From Vermamoeba vermiformis (taxonomy: Eukaryota; Tubulinea; Echinamoebida): a stretch of 64,000 nt of DNA. The stretch lies in contig JBEWZL010000030.1 of NCBI GenBank assembly GCA_045837725.1, positions 124,001 to 188,000 of the forward strand, read 5' to 3'. This document shows positions 49,401 to 61,173 of this stretch, piece after piece (within the stretch, counting starts at the first letter, position 1; the number at the start of each line of letters is the position of its first letter). Both the position numbers and the translations under genes were made by a program. The notes beneath the pieces were generated by a model. The model had not been told where the DNA came from, searched no databases, and saw only the letters and a program-made list of their open reading frames with translations.

Positions 49401-49832
49401 GACACGGTGATCTTTGTGGAGCACGACTGGAACCCGATGAAAGATCTGCAAGCGATGGACCGCGCACACCGCATCGGCCAGAAGAAGACGGTGAATGTGT
49501 ATCGACTGATCACACGCGGCACCTTGGAGGAGAAGATTATGAGTCTGCAGAAGTTCAAGCTGAACATTGCCAACAGTGTGGTCAACAAGGACAATCAGAG
49601 CTTCCAATCGATGGACACCTCGCAGCTGCTCGATCTGTTCAACTACAACAACGCCGCACCGCACACGCAGCACAAGAGCGAGGTGAGTGACAGCGAGGCC
49701 AGTGTGCAGGCTGTCAACTCGGCCACGCAGCACAAGGGCATTGGCGCTCTGCTCAATTCACTCGGCGAGCTCTGGGACGAGTCGCAGTACGAGGAGTACG
49801 ACCTCAACTCGTTCATTAAGAGTCTCAAATAG
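43481..49832 (+). CDS. BTAF1: MOT1/BTAF1 TBP-removing Swi2/Snf2 ATPase
   Basis: ATPase that strips TBP from DNA. About 15 exons. The start MDSRLDRLFSLLD followed by SGTTAVTRKAAAQQIGE and NKNWDTRAAAGEAIECIA is diagnostic for the TBP-binding HEAT array. HEAT repeats fill most of 44-47.6 kb, with a basic/acidic insert in the N-terminal third. The Snf2 core starts RQYQQEGVNWMAFL and has motif I DDMGLGKTLQ, motif II DEGHIIKN (DEGH rather than DEAH, as usual for MOT1), SGTPIQNN, then the helicase C domain with QMKTMLDIIEQD, TTAVGGLGLNLQTAD and DRAHRIGQKKTVNVYRL. The tail includes the family's KGIGALLNSLGELWDESQYEEYD. Introns are short and GC-richer than in the left half; one holds TGACACGTGTCA (45380-45391). 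Confidence 0.95.
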
Positions 49833-49900
49833 GCACCGGCCTGTCTCGCGCACCACATCCAACATGTAAAATAAAATACAGTTATATATATAGCACAACT

Positions 49901-50746
49901 TTACAGGAGTCGAGTCTCAGTGACACATATCAGATCTGCGCACTTGAGAGTGAGTGGCGTGTGGTCCGATTGATATTGTACTGCTAGCTCGCCTAGTCGC
50001 AGGAGTTGCGCGATGACAGTGGATGTGCTCTGTGCGTCCTGCGCAATGCTGTCAGCCACTAGCACTAGGGGGTGTACTATATAGACATACCTCTGTATCG
50101 CAGTAATGAATCGCCAAGTCAAACAAGTCCTCCATCGTATCAATTTCGTGGATCAGGCCCGTGGACAACTGGGACGGATCCTCTTCTGCACAACAATGCG
50201 TCAGCTATCACCCAACAACAGCATATTCGTGCGCACTTACTGGTAACTACGACGAGAGATGTTCTACCGATGAAGTACTCGAAGCTTATTTTCGTGAACT
50301 GGGATCGGAGCCAAGCGAAATCGATGGTAACAGGATCGAGCAGGATAATTAAATAATCGATGCGTGGTCGTGGCTTAGAACGTGCTTTTTCGAAGGGCAG
50401 ATGGTCAATAGTGCGCCTGGAAGAGGTTCAGTACTCGATCGATAATAAAAGTGCTTCGTTTGTCCTCGTGCTCCGTGTGAACGGCGAGATAATAGGCGAT
50501 ATATTGAGCACTTACACTTGGAAATTAATCGCATGCGCCCTTTGAGAAGCTGCGGCAGAGATGCGCGCCACCATGTCATCTCGCAATTTGGACTTCGGTG
50601 CAATCAACTAAAAAGAGGAGAAATATTAATGCGCGCTCTTATTGATAGTATAACAACGCGTTAGTAATTTAATTGCTCGATCTGCTCACCAAGTAAGTTA
50701 CACAAGGCGTGCTTTGACGCAGCGGAAAGTCATCGACAGCCAGCAT
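49901..50746 (-). CDS. CENPM: CENP-M homologue (kinetochore CCAN pseudo-GTPase)
   Basis: Five small exons on the minus strand (50746-50690, 50607-50516, 50416-50241, 50185-50091, 50038-49901) join in frame to 185 residues; human CENP-M has 180. The start MLAVDDFPLRQSTPCVTYLL leads to a beta-strand/helix where a GTPase would have a P-loop. The best match is RSKPRPRIDYLIILLDP followed by WLRSQFTKISFEYFIGRTSL, which aligns with the human VNRPRIDLIVFVVNL ... HVDASFFLGKVCFLATG region. As in known CENP-M, no GTP-binding motifs are left. The C-terminal half is helical. Branch points CTAAC or CTGAC precede most acceptors. The first half diverges, so an independent profile search would help, but family and length agree well. 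Confidence 0.75.
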
Positions 50747-50966
50747 GGAGAAGAAGGAAGTGTGAATATGTACAAGATAGGGAGTCAAGTAGCGAACACT
50801 GGACGGGTTTGTTGTGTTCGCAGCCCTTCGATAATTATTTGAGAAAAGTGCCTTTGATGCTTCACCGACCGTGAAAAATTCAATTTGAAATTCACTGAAT
50901 AAAAGACAACAGTGACACGAGGCGATGGTACAATAACAATTTATTACAGGTCATACTACAAGTACT

Positions 50967-52659
50967 CTATTGTTGAGTGTCGGGGTTGCCTTGCGGTTGT
51001 TGGTTGATCAAGTTTTGCACATCCGGATTCTGCGCGAGATTTTGGGCACTAAATATAGCAGCACATCAGACACACAGCACAAGGGACCACTGCACCGAGC
51101 AGTACTTACATGTTCATGATCTGCGGATTGTTCATCATCTGTTGCATCATCATGTTCATCATGCCCGGATCGTTCATCATCTGCATCATTTGCGGGTTGT
51201 TCATCATTTGCTGAATGGCGGGATTGTTCAGCAGCCCTGCGAGACCACCGCCACCGCCCTGACCGAGATTCTGCGCAAAGTTCTGAAAGGCGTTTTGGAA
51301 GCCAGGGTTGTTGAACATGGCCCCGAGGTCTGGCATGCCACCAGCAGCAGGATTGGCCCCTCCCATATTAGGCATTGCTGGCATACCTCCCATGCTTCCC
51401 ATATTTGGCATGGGGCTGACATTTTGCTGTCAAAGGTGTCAGTACATGTCTCAGCGGTGACAAATTGACAGGTGTCATTACCAGCTCTCGGATCTTCGCT
51501 TCAGCAGCACTCAGCGACTCTTTCACGGCAGTGTTGCTCGGCTCAATCTCCAGCGCCTTCTTGTAGCCCTGCTCCACGGCCTCTTTGTACTTGCCCAGCG
51601 AGAAGTAGGCCAAGCTGCGCACAACACCGATGAGTGACTGAGTCGTGACAGGTGTGACATGTGACACGTACCCGAGTCTGCTGTAGGCCTTGACGTAGAG
51701 CGGATCAATCTTGATGGCCTGTTTGCAGTCCTCAATGGCCTTGACGTGCTGGCCAATGTGACTGTACGCCGCAGCTCTGTTCGAGTAGTAGATCGCATTC
51801 GTGTTGTTCAGCGCGATGGCCTGGCTGTAGCTGGCAATGGCCTCTTGATATTTCTTGTTGGCCAATCGCTCGTTGCCTGTCAGCGTCGTGTCAGTGCACC
51901 GAATGACACCTGTCAGTGCGTGACTCACCTTCAACTTTGTGTTGTTCCGCTAATTTCAAGCGCTCTTCATCTGACAGCGCAGGTGTCGTGTTGACAGGTG
52001 TTGCTGTCGCTGTGTTGACAGGTGTCACACTCTGACTCGCATTTTCTTGTGGATTTTCCTGTGCATAACGCGCTGCAAATCGCTTCTTGGCATTCTCGAC
52101 GCGCTCCTGATATGCAGGTGTGTTCTCTTCGACGCCGTTGAAATAACCACGTGATCGAATGAGCTCTAAATAGGCACGGAATTTTTCTTCGAGATTGGGA
52201 TCTGATCGGATCCACATTAACACTATTCAATAACTGGCTAATTAACTTACCATTAAATCCGTACTCTTGTCTCTTAGGTGCAGGTACTTGCGGTGCTTGT
52301 TCAGCCTTATTCTTTAAAACAAATTGCAAATTAGAATAATTACAAATATATTTCCATAGTCATGGTACTGCACGTACTAAGTGGCCAATCGCCTGCTCTA
52401 ATTGTTCTTTGCGTGCCAAGCCAAGACCAAAAATATTCGTCAGCGACATGGGTTTAATAGAGTACTTCTGAACGTGCTCGGGATTCGCCAACGACAGACC
52501 GCTAACATGGCTCAACAAGTCCTCTGCGATAGAGATATTGTCGACTTGAAAGCCTAATTGCAGGGCCAGATCACCCTCGCCGAGTGAATGCAAGTACTCG
52601 ACAATCGCAAACAAGAGGCGCTTGTGTGTTTCAACGTCCGCGGGTTGATTGTTCTCCAT
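50967..52659 (-). CDS. SGT: Small glutamine-rich TPR co-chaperone (SGT/SGTA)
   Basis: Co-chaperone that hands tail-anchored proteins to the GET pathway and binds Hsp70/Hsp90. About eight exons. The N-terminal dimerisation domain is HKRLLFAIVEYLHSL ... LALQLGFQVDNISIAEDLL. Three TPR repeats follow (LAEQHKVEGNERLANKKYQE, AIYYSNRAAAYSHIGQHVK, YVKAYSRLGLAYFSLGKYKE), with carboxylate-clamp residues in place. The C terminus is Met/Asn/Gln/Pro/Gly-rich (NPQMMQMMNDPGMMNMMMQQ), the substrate-binding part, ending QQPQGNPDTQQ. A Thr-Pro-Val-Asn linker before the TPRs is encoded by repeated TGACACCTGTCAACA units. Two introns contain exact copies of the dispersed palindrome. Confidence 0.93.
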
Positions 52660-52850
52660 ATTGCCTGTGGTGTTACTACTACAATAGGCCAGGTGTGTGT
52701 CTGGGACCACGCGTAACTACAACGTCGTTGCTGTTCAGTGTGACGTCACCGTGAAAATTGGTTTGCCGCTCAATCAATTCAAATATTGTCAACGAGCACA
52801 CCACAGCACTAGTCCTGACCACTAACTCAATAGACACTGTTCATATCAAT

Positions 52851-53569
52851 ATGGAGAACAATGATTATTTCAGGACTTATCGCCTGTTAATTGAATAGTA
52901 AGCGAGTGTTCAACGGCTAGATGGATGAGTAATTAAGTGCCAGCTTATTAATTGATTGAACAGCAAGCAACTCTTGCAGGCACCGATTGACGGTACATAT
53001 ATATTGCCCTCTATACATCCCACGCATGGTAAGTGCTGTGCTCATTCAGCAGCCACATCTCACATCTGCGCAGTGCTGCACGGTGTGCTCTCAGTGCGCG
53101 AGGGACTCTATCAGGGCCTGCACAGCTTCACTGTCACCTTGCCACCGCTCTATCCTGCACATGAGCCGCAGCTCTCCCTGGCCTGTGCAGTGCCACATCC
53201 GCTGATTGGCAGCGATGGTCGTGTCAGCACTACGAGTCAATGCACTTCACTGCGCGCATGTTTAGAGCATCTGCAGCACATTATGCACGTGACTGATCTC
53301 GCGGCACTCTGTCGCACTAGTCTCGCGCCGATTGTTAATCCAGCAGCGCACGACTTGTAAGACACATCCGGCTCTAATGCACTCTATTAACTGATCTTGC
53401 ATCTAGATGGCTCCACAATAAGATCAAATTCCGAGAACAACTCGCGCTCGCACTGCACTCTGCTTCTCTACACCTGCAACAAGCGGATCTGACTCTGTTT
53501 CATCCTGCCAGTGCCCCCGTCTCAGATGATACGTTAGCGCAGTTTCGACGTGATCTGCTCGCTATGTAA
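52851..53569 (+). CDS. AKTIP: FTS/AKTIP homologue (inactive E2-like, FHF complex)
   Basis: Four exons (52851-52897, 52964-53028, 53074-53356, 53407-53569) give 185 residues, shorter than animal AKTIP. The UBC-fold core aligns with the animal protein: YFRTYRLLIEYKQLL, PIDGTYILPSIHPTHGVLHG, VREGLYQGLHSFTVTLPPLY followed by PAHEPQLSLACAVPHPLIGSDG. The position where active E2 enzymes have the catalytic Cys is not conserved, as expected for FTS. In animals and fungi FTS joins Hook and FHIP proteins to attach cargo to dynein; the dynein LIC gene is 17 kb away in this window. The long C-terminal tail of animal AKTIP is absent. Confidence 0.82.
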
Positions 53570-53731
53570 TATACCACCACGCACCATGTACATACCAAGT
53601 CCTATTTATGTTGATAAAAGCATTAAAATTTAACGCGTTGTGATTTGAATCATATTCGCGTGCCAGTTGGTATTGAATAGCACGAGAGGCACTGTTAGTA
53701 ACTTGAATGCTCTGCTAGTCGTATTGTCATT

Positions 53732-56700
53732 ATGAGCAGTCCTGAAGATCACGAGACCCACCACGACGAAGAAGGTGAATATTACAATCCGCCAGATCCA
53801 GTGCTGCGTGTTGCGCGTCGATTGTACGGTCGATTACTCAAAAGCGGCGAAGTCATACGCGAAGAGGGCTTTGTATCGCGCACTAGTCTCATGAAGCACT
53901 TGCATCAGCTCGGCGTGGTAGGGAATTGAAACAGATCGGCTTTACAAACTTTCGTGTTTTTTAAATTATAAGAATAGTTTACTGCGACTAATAGGAAAAC
54001 ATTTTGATATCAGTTGTAATTATCAATGCGTGTTTAATTCTTTTAAAATAGAAAATTTCCAAAGAAGAGTTGGATGCAGCGATAGCGAGTCAGAGTGTTG
54101 AAGAAGAAGAGCCGGGAGGACGTGTCGACATTGAAGAATTTCAGCAGCGATGTGTACCATTGCTATGCGAGCTCGATAAGAATGTTTCAGAACCAGATTC
54201 ACCGAGCCCACATCCCGCGTCACCTCAAGTCCAAACACCCGCACAAATGGACGCTAATCCCGAGGTACATGTATACACATTGCACGTATTAACAGTACTA
54301 ATCGCACCACAGCTGCGCACACTCGCTCAGTTGATGACTGCAGTCGGGATCGAAGGAGCGCACGAGAACAGTCCCGAAGTGGCAGCAGTGGCACGTGCAC
54401 TGCGCGATCTGACCAGCCCTAAAAATAGAAGTCCATTCCGTCCTCTGCCGCCACGTCTCGCGCAAGTGCTGAATGGTCACAGCGACAGCGAGCACGTGAT
54501 TGAAGACCACGTGACCGAGTCGAGCGATCACGTGCTGGAGAGTGACAGCGAGCACGACGTGAATGCGCTCAAAGACAAGTTGAAGCGCGTCAAAGACGAG
54601 AATCACGTGCTCACCCTCGTAAGTGCGCGGTACTTGCCTGATGTAGCCCCACTCACCGATCGATCGCGCAGAAAGTGAACATGCTGGAGAGTCGCGTGAG
54701 TCAACAGGAGCAGCAGCACGACGAGGTGGTGCGTCAACAGCGCGAGAGCAGCGAGGAGATTGAGCGACTGAAGAAAGTGAGCAAGCACAAGCAAGAGCTC
54801 GAGCACGACAAGCACCTCTTGATCGAACAGGTCGAGGCCCTCAAAGCGGAGCTGTTGAGCAGCAGCGAGGTGATCAAAGAGCTCAAGCGCAAGGAGGGCG
54901 AGTGGAGCACTGAGAAGGATGACATGCGCAGTGAGTAGCGGTGTGCTGGCACTCTGCCACATGAGGTACTAACGCGTTAGTTGTGCCCCCAGACGACATC
55001 TTCACCAAGATGAAGGAGTTGAATGACATGCAGGACGAGCTCACGCAGCTGCGGCAACACGCCAGCAAGAGTCAAGAGCTCACGCAGCACAATCAGTCGC
55101 AGCTCAAGGTACGTCATATACTCATGCATACCTGGCACTTCGACACTCACCAAGTCACGTGACAGTCGCTGGAGCAGGAGCAGCGTCAAGAGATTGAACG
55201 ACTGACACAAGAGCGCGATGAACTCGCCCTCAAGCTGAGTGTGCTGAGCGACGAGAAGCGCGAGATGGAAGTGCACGTGGAGGAGATGACGCGTCAATTG
55301 GAACACGTCAAACTCGATCTCAAGCACCTGCAGGAAGAGTATCCTAAATAGACCTGTGTTGGGCACTCATTTATCCCCCATATTAAAATCTCTGTAATTA
55401 ATTTCCTTAACGCTCTTGTCTCATTAGAAAGTTAATGACGAGCAGCACCATGTCTGACAGCGTGAGTATACTTTGTTGTACCATTCATCACGTGACACCG
55501 ATTGACATGTCCCACGACAGGTGTCACTGCAAGCAGAGCTGAAGATGGAAGAAGAGAAGAGCACACTGCGCGCACAACTCGCGGAGCGTGAGAGTGAATT
55601 GACCGCGCTCAAACAACAGCTCAGCGCACTCGACACGACCACGCAACAACTCCACGCACTGCAGCAACAGCACCACTCGCTGCTCGCTGCACACGAGTCA
55701 CTGCAACAGAGTCGCGCGCAGGATGAGAGTGCACGCGTCACTGAGCTGAGCGCTGAAGTGGCGCGCTTGAGCACGGAGCTGCAGAGCTTGCAGACACGCA
55801 GCCAGGCCCGCGAAGGGGAGCTGAGTGCGCAATTGACACTGCGCGAGCAGAGCTTGCAAGAACAGCTCACTGCACGCACTGACGAACTCGCACGTGCTAA
55901 CGAAGAGTTGACACGTGTCAAAGAGAGTGTTGCACAGCTCGCGCAAACACGTGCTGAGCTCACGAGTGCCCAAGAAGAGTTGCAATCACTGCGCGATCAG
56001 CTGCGTGCGAGCGAAGACAAGGCGCGTGAATCGAGTGCACAGTCCGCACGTGAGTTGGAACAGTTGCGCGCGTCACTGGCCGACAAAGAGCGCCAGTTGA
56101 GCGAGCAGAACAGTGTGCTCAGTGCGCGCGATCACAGCATTGAAGAGCTGCAGCGTGCACTCGAACAGCAGCGCGCTCTGCAGGCAGGCGAGCACGACAG
56201 CGTGGTGACTGAGCTGCGTGCTGCTAACAGTGTCCTGCAACAGAAGATTGACGAGCTGACACAGCGCGCGAGTGATCAGACGCGTGTTATTGATGAACTG
56301 ACAGCGAACAACAAGTCATTGAATGACTCACAGTCTGCGCATGGCAAGCACGTGGATGAATTGAACGCACAGCTCAGCGAGACACGTGCGCAGTTAGAGC
56401 AGTTCAAATCAGACAACACTGCACTCACTCAACAGTTGGAGCAGTTCAAATCAGACAACAGCACCTTGCAGCACACCATTGAATCGCTGCGTCAGAGTGC
56501 GAGTGAACAGAGCCGTGCAGTGGATGAGCTGACGCAGACCAGTGCCGCACACCTCCAGACCATTGCAGAGCTGACGCAGAGCAAGACTGAACTGCACGCC
56601 AGTCTCACAGAACTGCAACAGCGTCAACTCACTGCCTCGCAACAGAGTGCTGAGACGAGCAGCGATCAGGAGCGCGCGATGACTGAACTGCGTGCCCGCG

Positions 56701-57563
56701 CTGAGGAACAGGAGCGTGTGATCAGCGAACTGCGACACACACTGAACGAGCAGACCAGTCTCGTGCAGGACAAGGACAAGATCATTCACGGTCAGAACAA
56801 GGAGATCAGCGCTAAGGACGAGGTGATCAGTGAGCTGCGTGCAGGCATGGATGAGCAGAGCCAGAGCATGGCAGACAAGGACAAGATCATTCACGGTCAG
56901 AACAAGGAGATCAGTGCCAAGGACGAGGTGATCAGTGCACGCAATGCTGTGATTGAAGAGCACGAGCGTGCGATCAGTGAGCTGCGCAGTCGTGTGAGTG
57001 AGCTGCAGTCCTCTGTCGTGCCCACCACCCCCGTGCCCACCACCCCCGTGCCCAGTGTCTCCAGTGCAGAGCTCGAGGCCCAGCACCAATCAGCCCTCGC
57101 ACTGCTCACCAGCGAACACAACGCACAGCTCGCACAGCTGCGTCAGAGTGCCGCACAAGAGTCGCAACAGCTGCGCACTGAGCGCGATGATCTGTTGCGC
57201 CAAGTGCAGGTGGAGAGCAGTGCGCACAACGAGACGCGTCGCACCGTGCAGCAGTTGAGCGAGGAGTTGAAGGGCCTGCAACAGCGCATCAAGAGTGCTG
57301 CCCTCAGCGAGGAGAGTGAGGAGCGGGCCATGCTCGCTCAAGCCCTCAAAGAAGAGCGCGATCGTGCGCGCGAGTTGGAGAGTGAACTGAAGCGGATGCG
57401 TGATCAGCGCGTGCAGGGTCGCGAACTGGACGACATTGAGCCGCGGAGACGACAACGCGACTTGACTGATGAGCGCGAGGCACTGCTGCAGCCGATTGAA
57501 GACTCGTCGAACACGTGTGCTCCTTGTTGCGCACCGAAAAACTCGGGGTGCAATGTCATGTAG
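53732..57563 (+). CDS. Long coiled-coil protein with C-terminal CaaX box
   Basis: About eight exons, the last one (from about 55521) coding for roughly 680 residues. The N terminus (MSSPEDHETHHDEEGEYY) leads to a helical globular region with an EF-hand-like SKEELDAAIASQ ... DIEEFQQRC. From about 54560 nearly all of the protein is heptad-type coiled coil rich in Glu, Gln, Leu and Ser. It ends CAPCCAPKNSGCNVM: the last four residues CNVM fit a CaaX prenylation signal, and the cysteines upstream could be palmitoylated. Together this suggests a golgin- or tether-like protein held on a membrane by its C terminus. Two internal DNA duplications are visible. I do not recognise an orthologue. Confidence 0.82.
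56769..56937 (+). repeat. 105-base-period duplication inside the coiled-coil gene
   Basis: A 64-base unit at 56769-56832 recurs at 56874-56937 with two mismatches, both synonymous (GC/GT and CT/CC changes). It encodes DKDKIIHGQNKEISAKDEVI each time. A 27-base repeat (QLEQFKSDN twice) lies upstream at about 56394-56460. The near-identity suggests a recent in-frame duplication. Confidence 0.85.
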
Positions 57564-57813
57564 CGGATGTACTTACGGGCGAGTGGATGTGTATAAAAGT
57601 GCAATTTTGTGTAGGTGTTTGTTTAATAACGAACTCGGTCATCTCGGGGCAGCTGATGCGTAGTACAAGTATGATTAGTATTACACGCGATCGGTCTCCC
57701 AGGGTCGCTTTATCAGGTCGTCTGATGAAATTTCCGTTCACTGAACGATCATTATCAGGCATTCAATAGATCTGAACACCACAACTGCTTAATACTATCA
57801 ACACTCAGTATTG

Positions 57814-58967
57814 ATGGCGAAACAGGTGCTGGATGCAGTTGACAGACTGGTATATTTAGATCAGCAATTCGTGCCCATGAATGCAGCGCACATATCCATA
57901 TTCGACTACGGCTTTAACTACGGCATGGGTGTGTATGATGTGGCGCGTGTAGAGCAAGGTAAATGGAACTAGTGGCCGTGAGCGCAAATTAACATCGACG
58001 CCCAGGACGGATCTATCAGCTCGAAGAACACATAGCGCGCCTTTTGACGAATGCTAGTAAATTGAATATGACGCCTGTCGAGAGTGCGGAACAGTTGATG
58101 CAGATCTCGCAGCGACTAGTGCTCGAGACAGTCGGACCTCACGCGCCCACCACTCCTGCTGCCATCGTGTACTATCAGATATCGCTTGGACATTACGGTA
58201 CGCGATGGGGTGTATATATATATATATTATATGCCGCTATGAGCACTCACGCGTCGACTAGGACGGCGCAGTCACCGCTATCCCGACACACTGACAGCGC
58301 GCACACTCATCTACACGCAACGCCTCACACCGCTCAGCGACACAGTCTATCGCACTGGACTGCGCGTGACACTGGTAACACGTGACTGCCGTGCTGGTGC
58401 GTGTTTGACACATTTGACAGGTGTCAGATGATCGCTGGGACCACTGCGACATGAAAACCACAGCGCTGTGCTCGAATGTGATGCACTTCAACACGTGTCT
58501 CGCGGAGGGATTTGATGTAAGGATCGCTCCATCTCTTGCCTAATTTAGTAACCAAATTATTGCAGGACTTCATCTACGTGAACATGAGCAGCGATCACGT
58601 GCTCGAATTGTCCTCGAGTAATCTGTTCATTGTCACCGCCAATCACGCACTCCGCACACCACCGCTCGGAAATCACGTGCTGCCAGGCATCACCCGCGCC
58701 ACGTTGCTAAAAATAGCCGCAGGTGCCGGGTACAGTGTCGAAGAGGCCGACATTAGCCGCACTGATCTGCTCTCAGCGCGCGAAGTGTTTGCCACAGCGA
58801 CGACGAAAGAGATCGTGCCAGTGCGCGCTGTTGGCGAGCAGTGTTTGACACCTGTCCCGGGACCTGTCACGCGTCAGTTGATGCTGTTGCTCGCACAGCA
58901 CTTGGAACACGCACTCGGCATCACTCATCCTCGCCGCACTCTGCTCGACGAGTTGAACCTGAGCTAA
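57814..58967 (+). CDS. Class IV PLP aminotransferase (D-amino-acid/branched-chain type)
   Basis: Fold-type IV transaminase; five exons. It begins LVYLDQQFVPMNAAHISIFD followed by YGFNYGMGVYDVARVEQGRI, the usual N-terminal domain. The catalytic lysine sits in WDHCDMKTTALCSNV, then the cofactor-binding region HVLELSSSNLFIV (SSSN as in D-amino-acid aminotransferases), LPGITRATLLKIA, and EVFATATTKEIVPVRAV near the C terminus. The arrangement is closer to bacterial D-alanine/ADC-lyase-like enzymes than to mitochondrial BCATs, but the substrate is open. The 3' splice site before the lysine exon is TTTGACAG/GTGTCAG, an exact copy of the palindrome across the junction. Confidence 0.85.
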
Positions 58968-59132
58968 GTTGCACTTGCCTAATTTGTACTGGTGTACTAA
59001 TGTAAAATTTCTGTCGAATTTTGGCAACATTTCTGCCTGATTTGTTGGCCAAAAAAACTTTTCGTGCAATAATGTCTATCAATCTTTCTTTATCGTCCGC
59101 AGAATAGCCACACTTAATAGTATCTTGACCGA

Positions 59133-61063
59133 ATGGACAACACTCCTACGTAAGTTCTGCTAGTTACGACAGGCGGTATAATCGAAGTTCCCTTGTGATT
59201 TAATACTCCATGCAATAGGGAGTCACTGATTGATGTTCTCAATCCGCCACGCGATTCGCTGACTGTAACTGACAATAGAACTGGTCAGCAATACTGCATC
59301 CCGATCAGAAACAATGCGGTGATGGCGGTAGATGTCAAAAAAATTAAACAAGGCAGTGAAGACCCTGGCTTACTGTAAGTAGCGTCCAAATTTCCAACAA
59401 TTATTTCCAAAATAATTATCTTATGCTATTGCAATTAGGGTTTACGATCCAGGTTATATGAACACTGCGTGCTGCACGTCGTCTATCTGCGAGATTGACG
59501 GTGATAAGGGAATGCTTACGTATCGAGGCTACGATATTGAGGAATTAGTTGAGAAGTCGAGTTTTCTCGAGGTTGCTTTCTTGCTCATCTACGGTCGATT
59601 GCCAGAGCGCGAGACATTACAAGCGTGGGAGACTAAGGTTATGCGACATACATTCATACACGAGAACTTGGTGCAGCTGATGAAGAATTTCCGTTACGAT
59701 GCACATCCGATGGGCATGCTCATCAGCTCTGTTTCTGCCATGGCGACGTTCTACCCCGAGGCCAATCCAGCCCTGCAAGTAGGTTACTGCGAGTACTAGA
59801 CATTGCAACTAATACTGTGGCATTATTATTAGGGTCCCAATATCTACAAAGACGCACAAATGCGCAACAAACAAATATTCCGCATTCTCGGAAAGATTCC
59901 GACCATTGCAGCGTGTGCGTACCGACATCGCATTGGTCGTCCTTACAACAATCCAGTGAACGAGTAAGTCAGAGTTTGACAGGTGTCATTCAATCGACTG
60001 ACAGGACCCTCGCAGCCTGAGCTACACAGAGAACTTCTTGTACATGTTGGACAGACTGAGCGAGACTGATTACCGACCACACCCCGTGCTCGTCAAGAGG
60101 TAAGAGTCCAGCTGGCAATGTGCCACCTCTAACTCAATGACAGTTTAGAAAAGATGTGGATACTTCACGCCGAACACGAGCTCAACTGCAGCACTGCCAC
60201 CATGCGTCAATTGAGCTCCACACTGGTAGACCCCTACACTGCAGTGGCTGGTGCTGCTGCGGCGCTGTACGGTCCGCTGCACGGTGGAGCCAATGAAGCA
60301 GTGTTGCGCATGTTGGAGCAGATTGGAGATGTGAAGAACATCCCCGCATTCATTGACGAGGTCAAAGCCAAGAAGCGCAAGTTGTTCGGCTTTGGTCACC
60401 GCGTCTACAAGAACTACGACCCTCGCGCCACGATCATGAAGCAGATTGCACGCGACATCTTCGAGTTGCTGGGCACATCTCCGCTCTGGGAGATTGCACT
60501 GGTCCTCGAACAGACTGCTCTCAATGACGAGTACTTTGTGACGCGCAAGTTGTATCCCAATGTAGACTTTTATTCGGGCATTATTTACAATGCCATGGGC
60601 TTCCCGACTGACATGTTTCCTGGTACGTGGATGACACGTGTCACATGTTGCTGTTCACGAACTAACTTGTTGCCCGTCAGTCTTGTTCACCATCCCGCGA
60701 GTAGTAGGCTGGCTCGCACACTGGGTCGAGGGCCTGCAAGAAGAGACGCGTATCTTCCGTCCACGTCAGATCTACCTCGGTGACTGTGGTCTGCCCTTCA
60801 TGGATATTAATCAGCGACAACCCATCAACAAACAGGATGAGCTGCGCAGTTCTGCTTCAGCAATGGCTCGTCGTCGTCAAGTGAGCTCAGATGATCGTCG
60901 CGCACTGGTCAGTTCGCAGTCGAGTGTACCGGCCGTGGAACAACACACTGCGCAGTCTGCTCCCTCGCATGGCACCAGCGACACACTCGCGGACAACAAA
61001 CGTAGCAGCTCGTATTATCTGCCAAAGACCATCAAGTTTGGTGTGGGCAATTCGGACAAATAA
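59133..61063 (+). CDS. Citrate synthase, bacterial-like/peroxisomal type
   Basis: Condenses acetyl-CoA and oxaloacetate. About eight exons. The type I (GltA-like, glyoxysomal) form is shown by [44 protein letters not shown] and [12 protein letters not shown]. Catalytic residues are visible: the His of [18 protein letters not shown], the His of [14 protein letters not shown] and the Asp of [12 protein letters not shown]-terminal extension of about 80 residues after QIYLGDCG is Ser/Arg/Gln-rich and ends NSDK, with no PTS1. No clear mitochondrial presequence is present at the N terminus ([16 protein letters not shown]). Two introns hold exact copies of the palindrome (59977-59988 and 60632-60643). 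Confidence 0.93.
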
Positions 61064-61173
61064 CGATACTGTAAATGGGTCTGTAATATATAACTCATTA
61101 TCCAACACTCTGCTGTTTGTTGCGTCATTCTCGGAATTGTTATTGCGCGTGTTAATTCAAAAGTGTAGACCAC

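Larger units (their letters stand above)
17380..60643. repeat. Dispersed 12-base palindrome TGACA-SS-TGTCA, twelve exact copies
   Basis: Exact copies of TGACASSTGTCA (S = C or G) occur at 17380, 19715, 36118, 36807, 45380, 51466, 51904, 52016, 55909, 58415, 59977 and 60632 (first base of each). Seven lie in introns, two straddle 3' splice sites (17380, 58415) and three are in coding exons. One-mismatch copies occur at 13994, 34763, 44153, 51647, 55515 and 58846. The centre is CC or GG in eight and CG in four. None lies in the first 17 kb. Confidence 0.8.

Noticed and set aside
50360-50545. 61-codon plus-strand frame over the CENP-M gene
   Set aside because: It looks protein-like, but the minus-strand exons here join in phase to a recognised family with good splice sites, so it is taken as a shadow.
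51985-52030. Palindrome copies in the SGT coding exon as a separate minisatellite
   Set aside because: They encode the Thr-Pro-Val-Asn linker and consist of only two units, so they are better grouped with the dispersed palindrome than called a tandem repeat.
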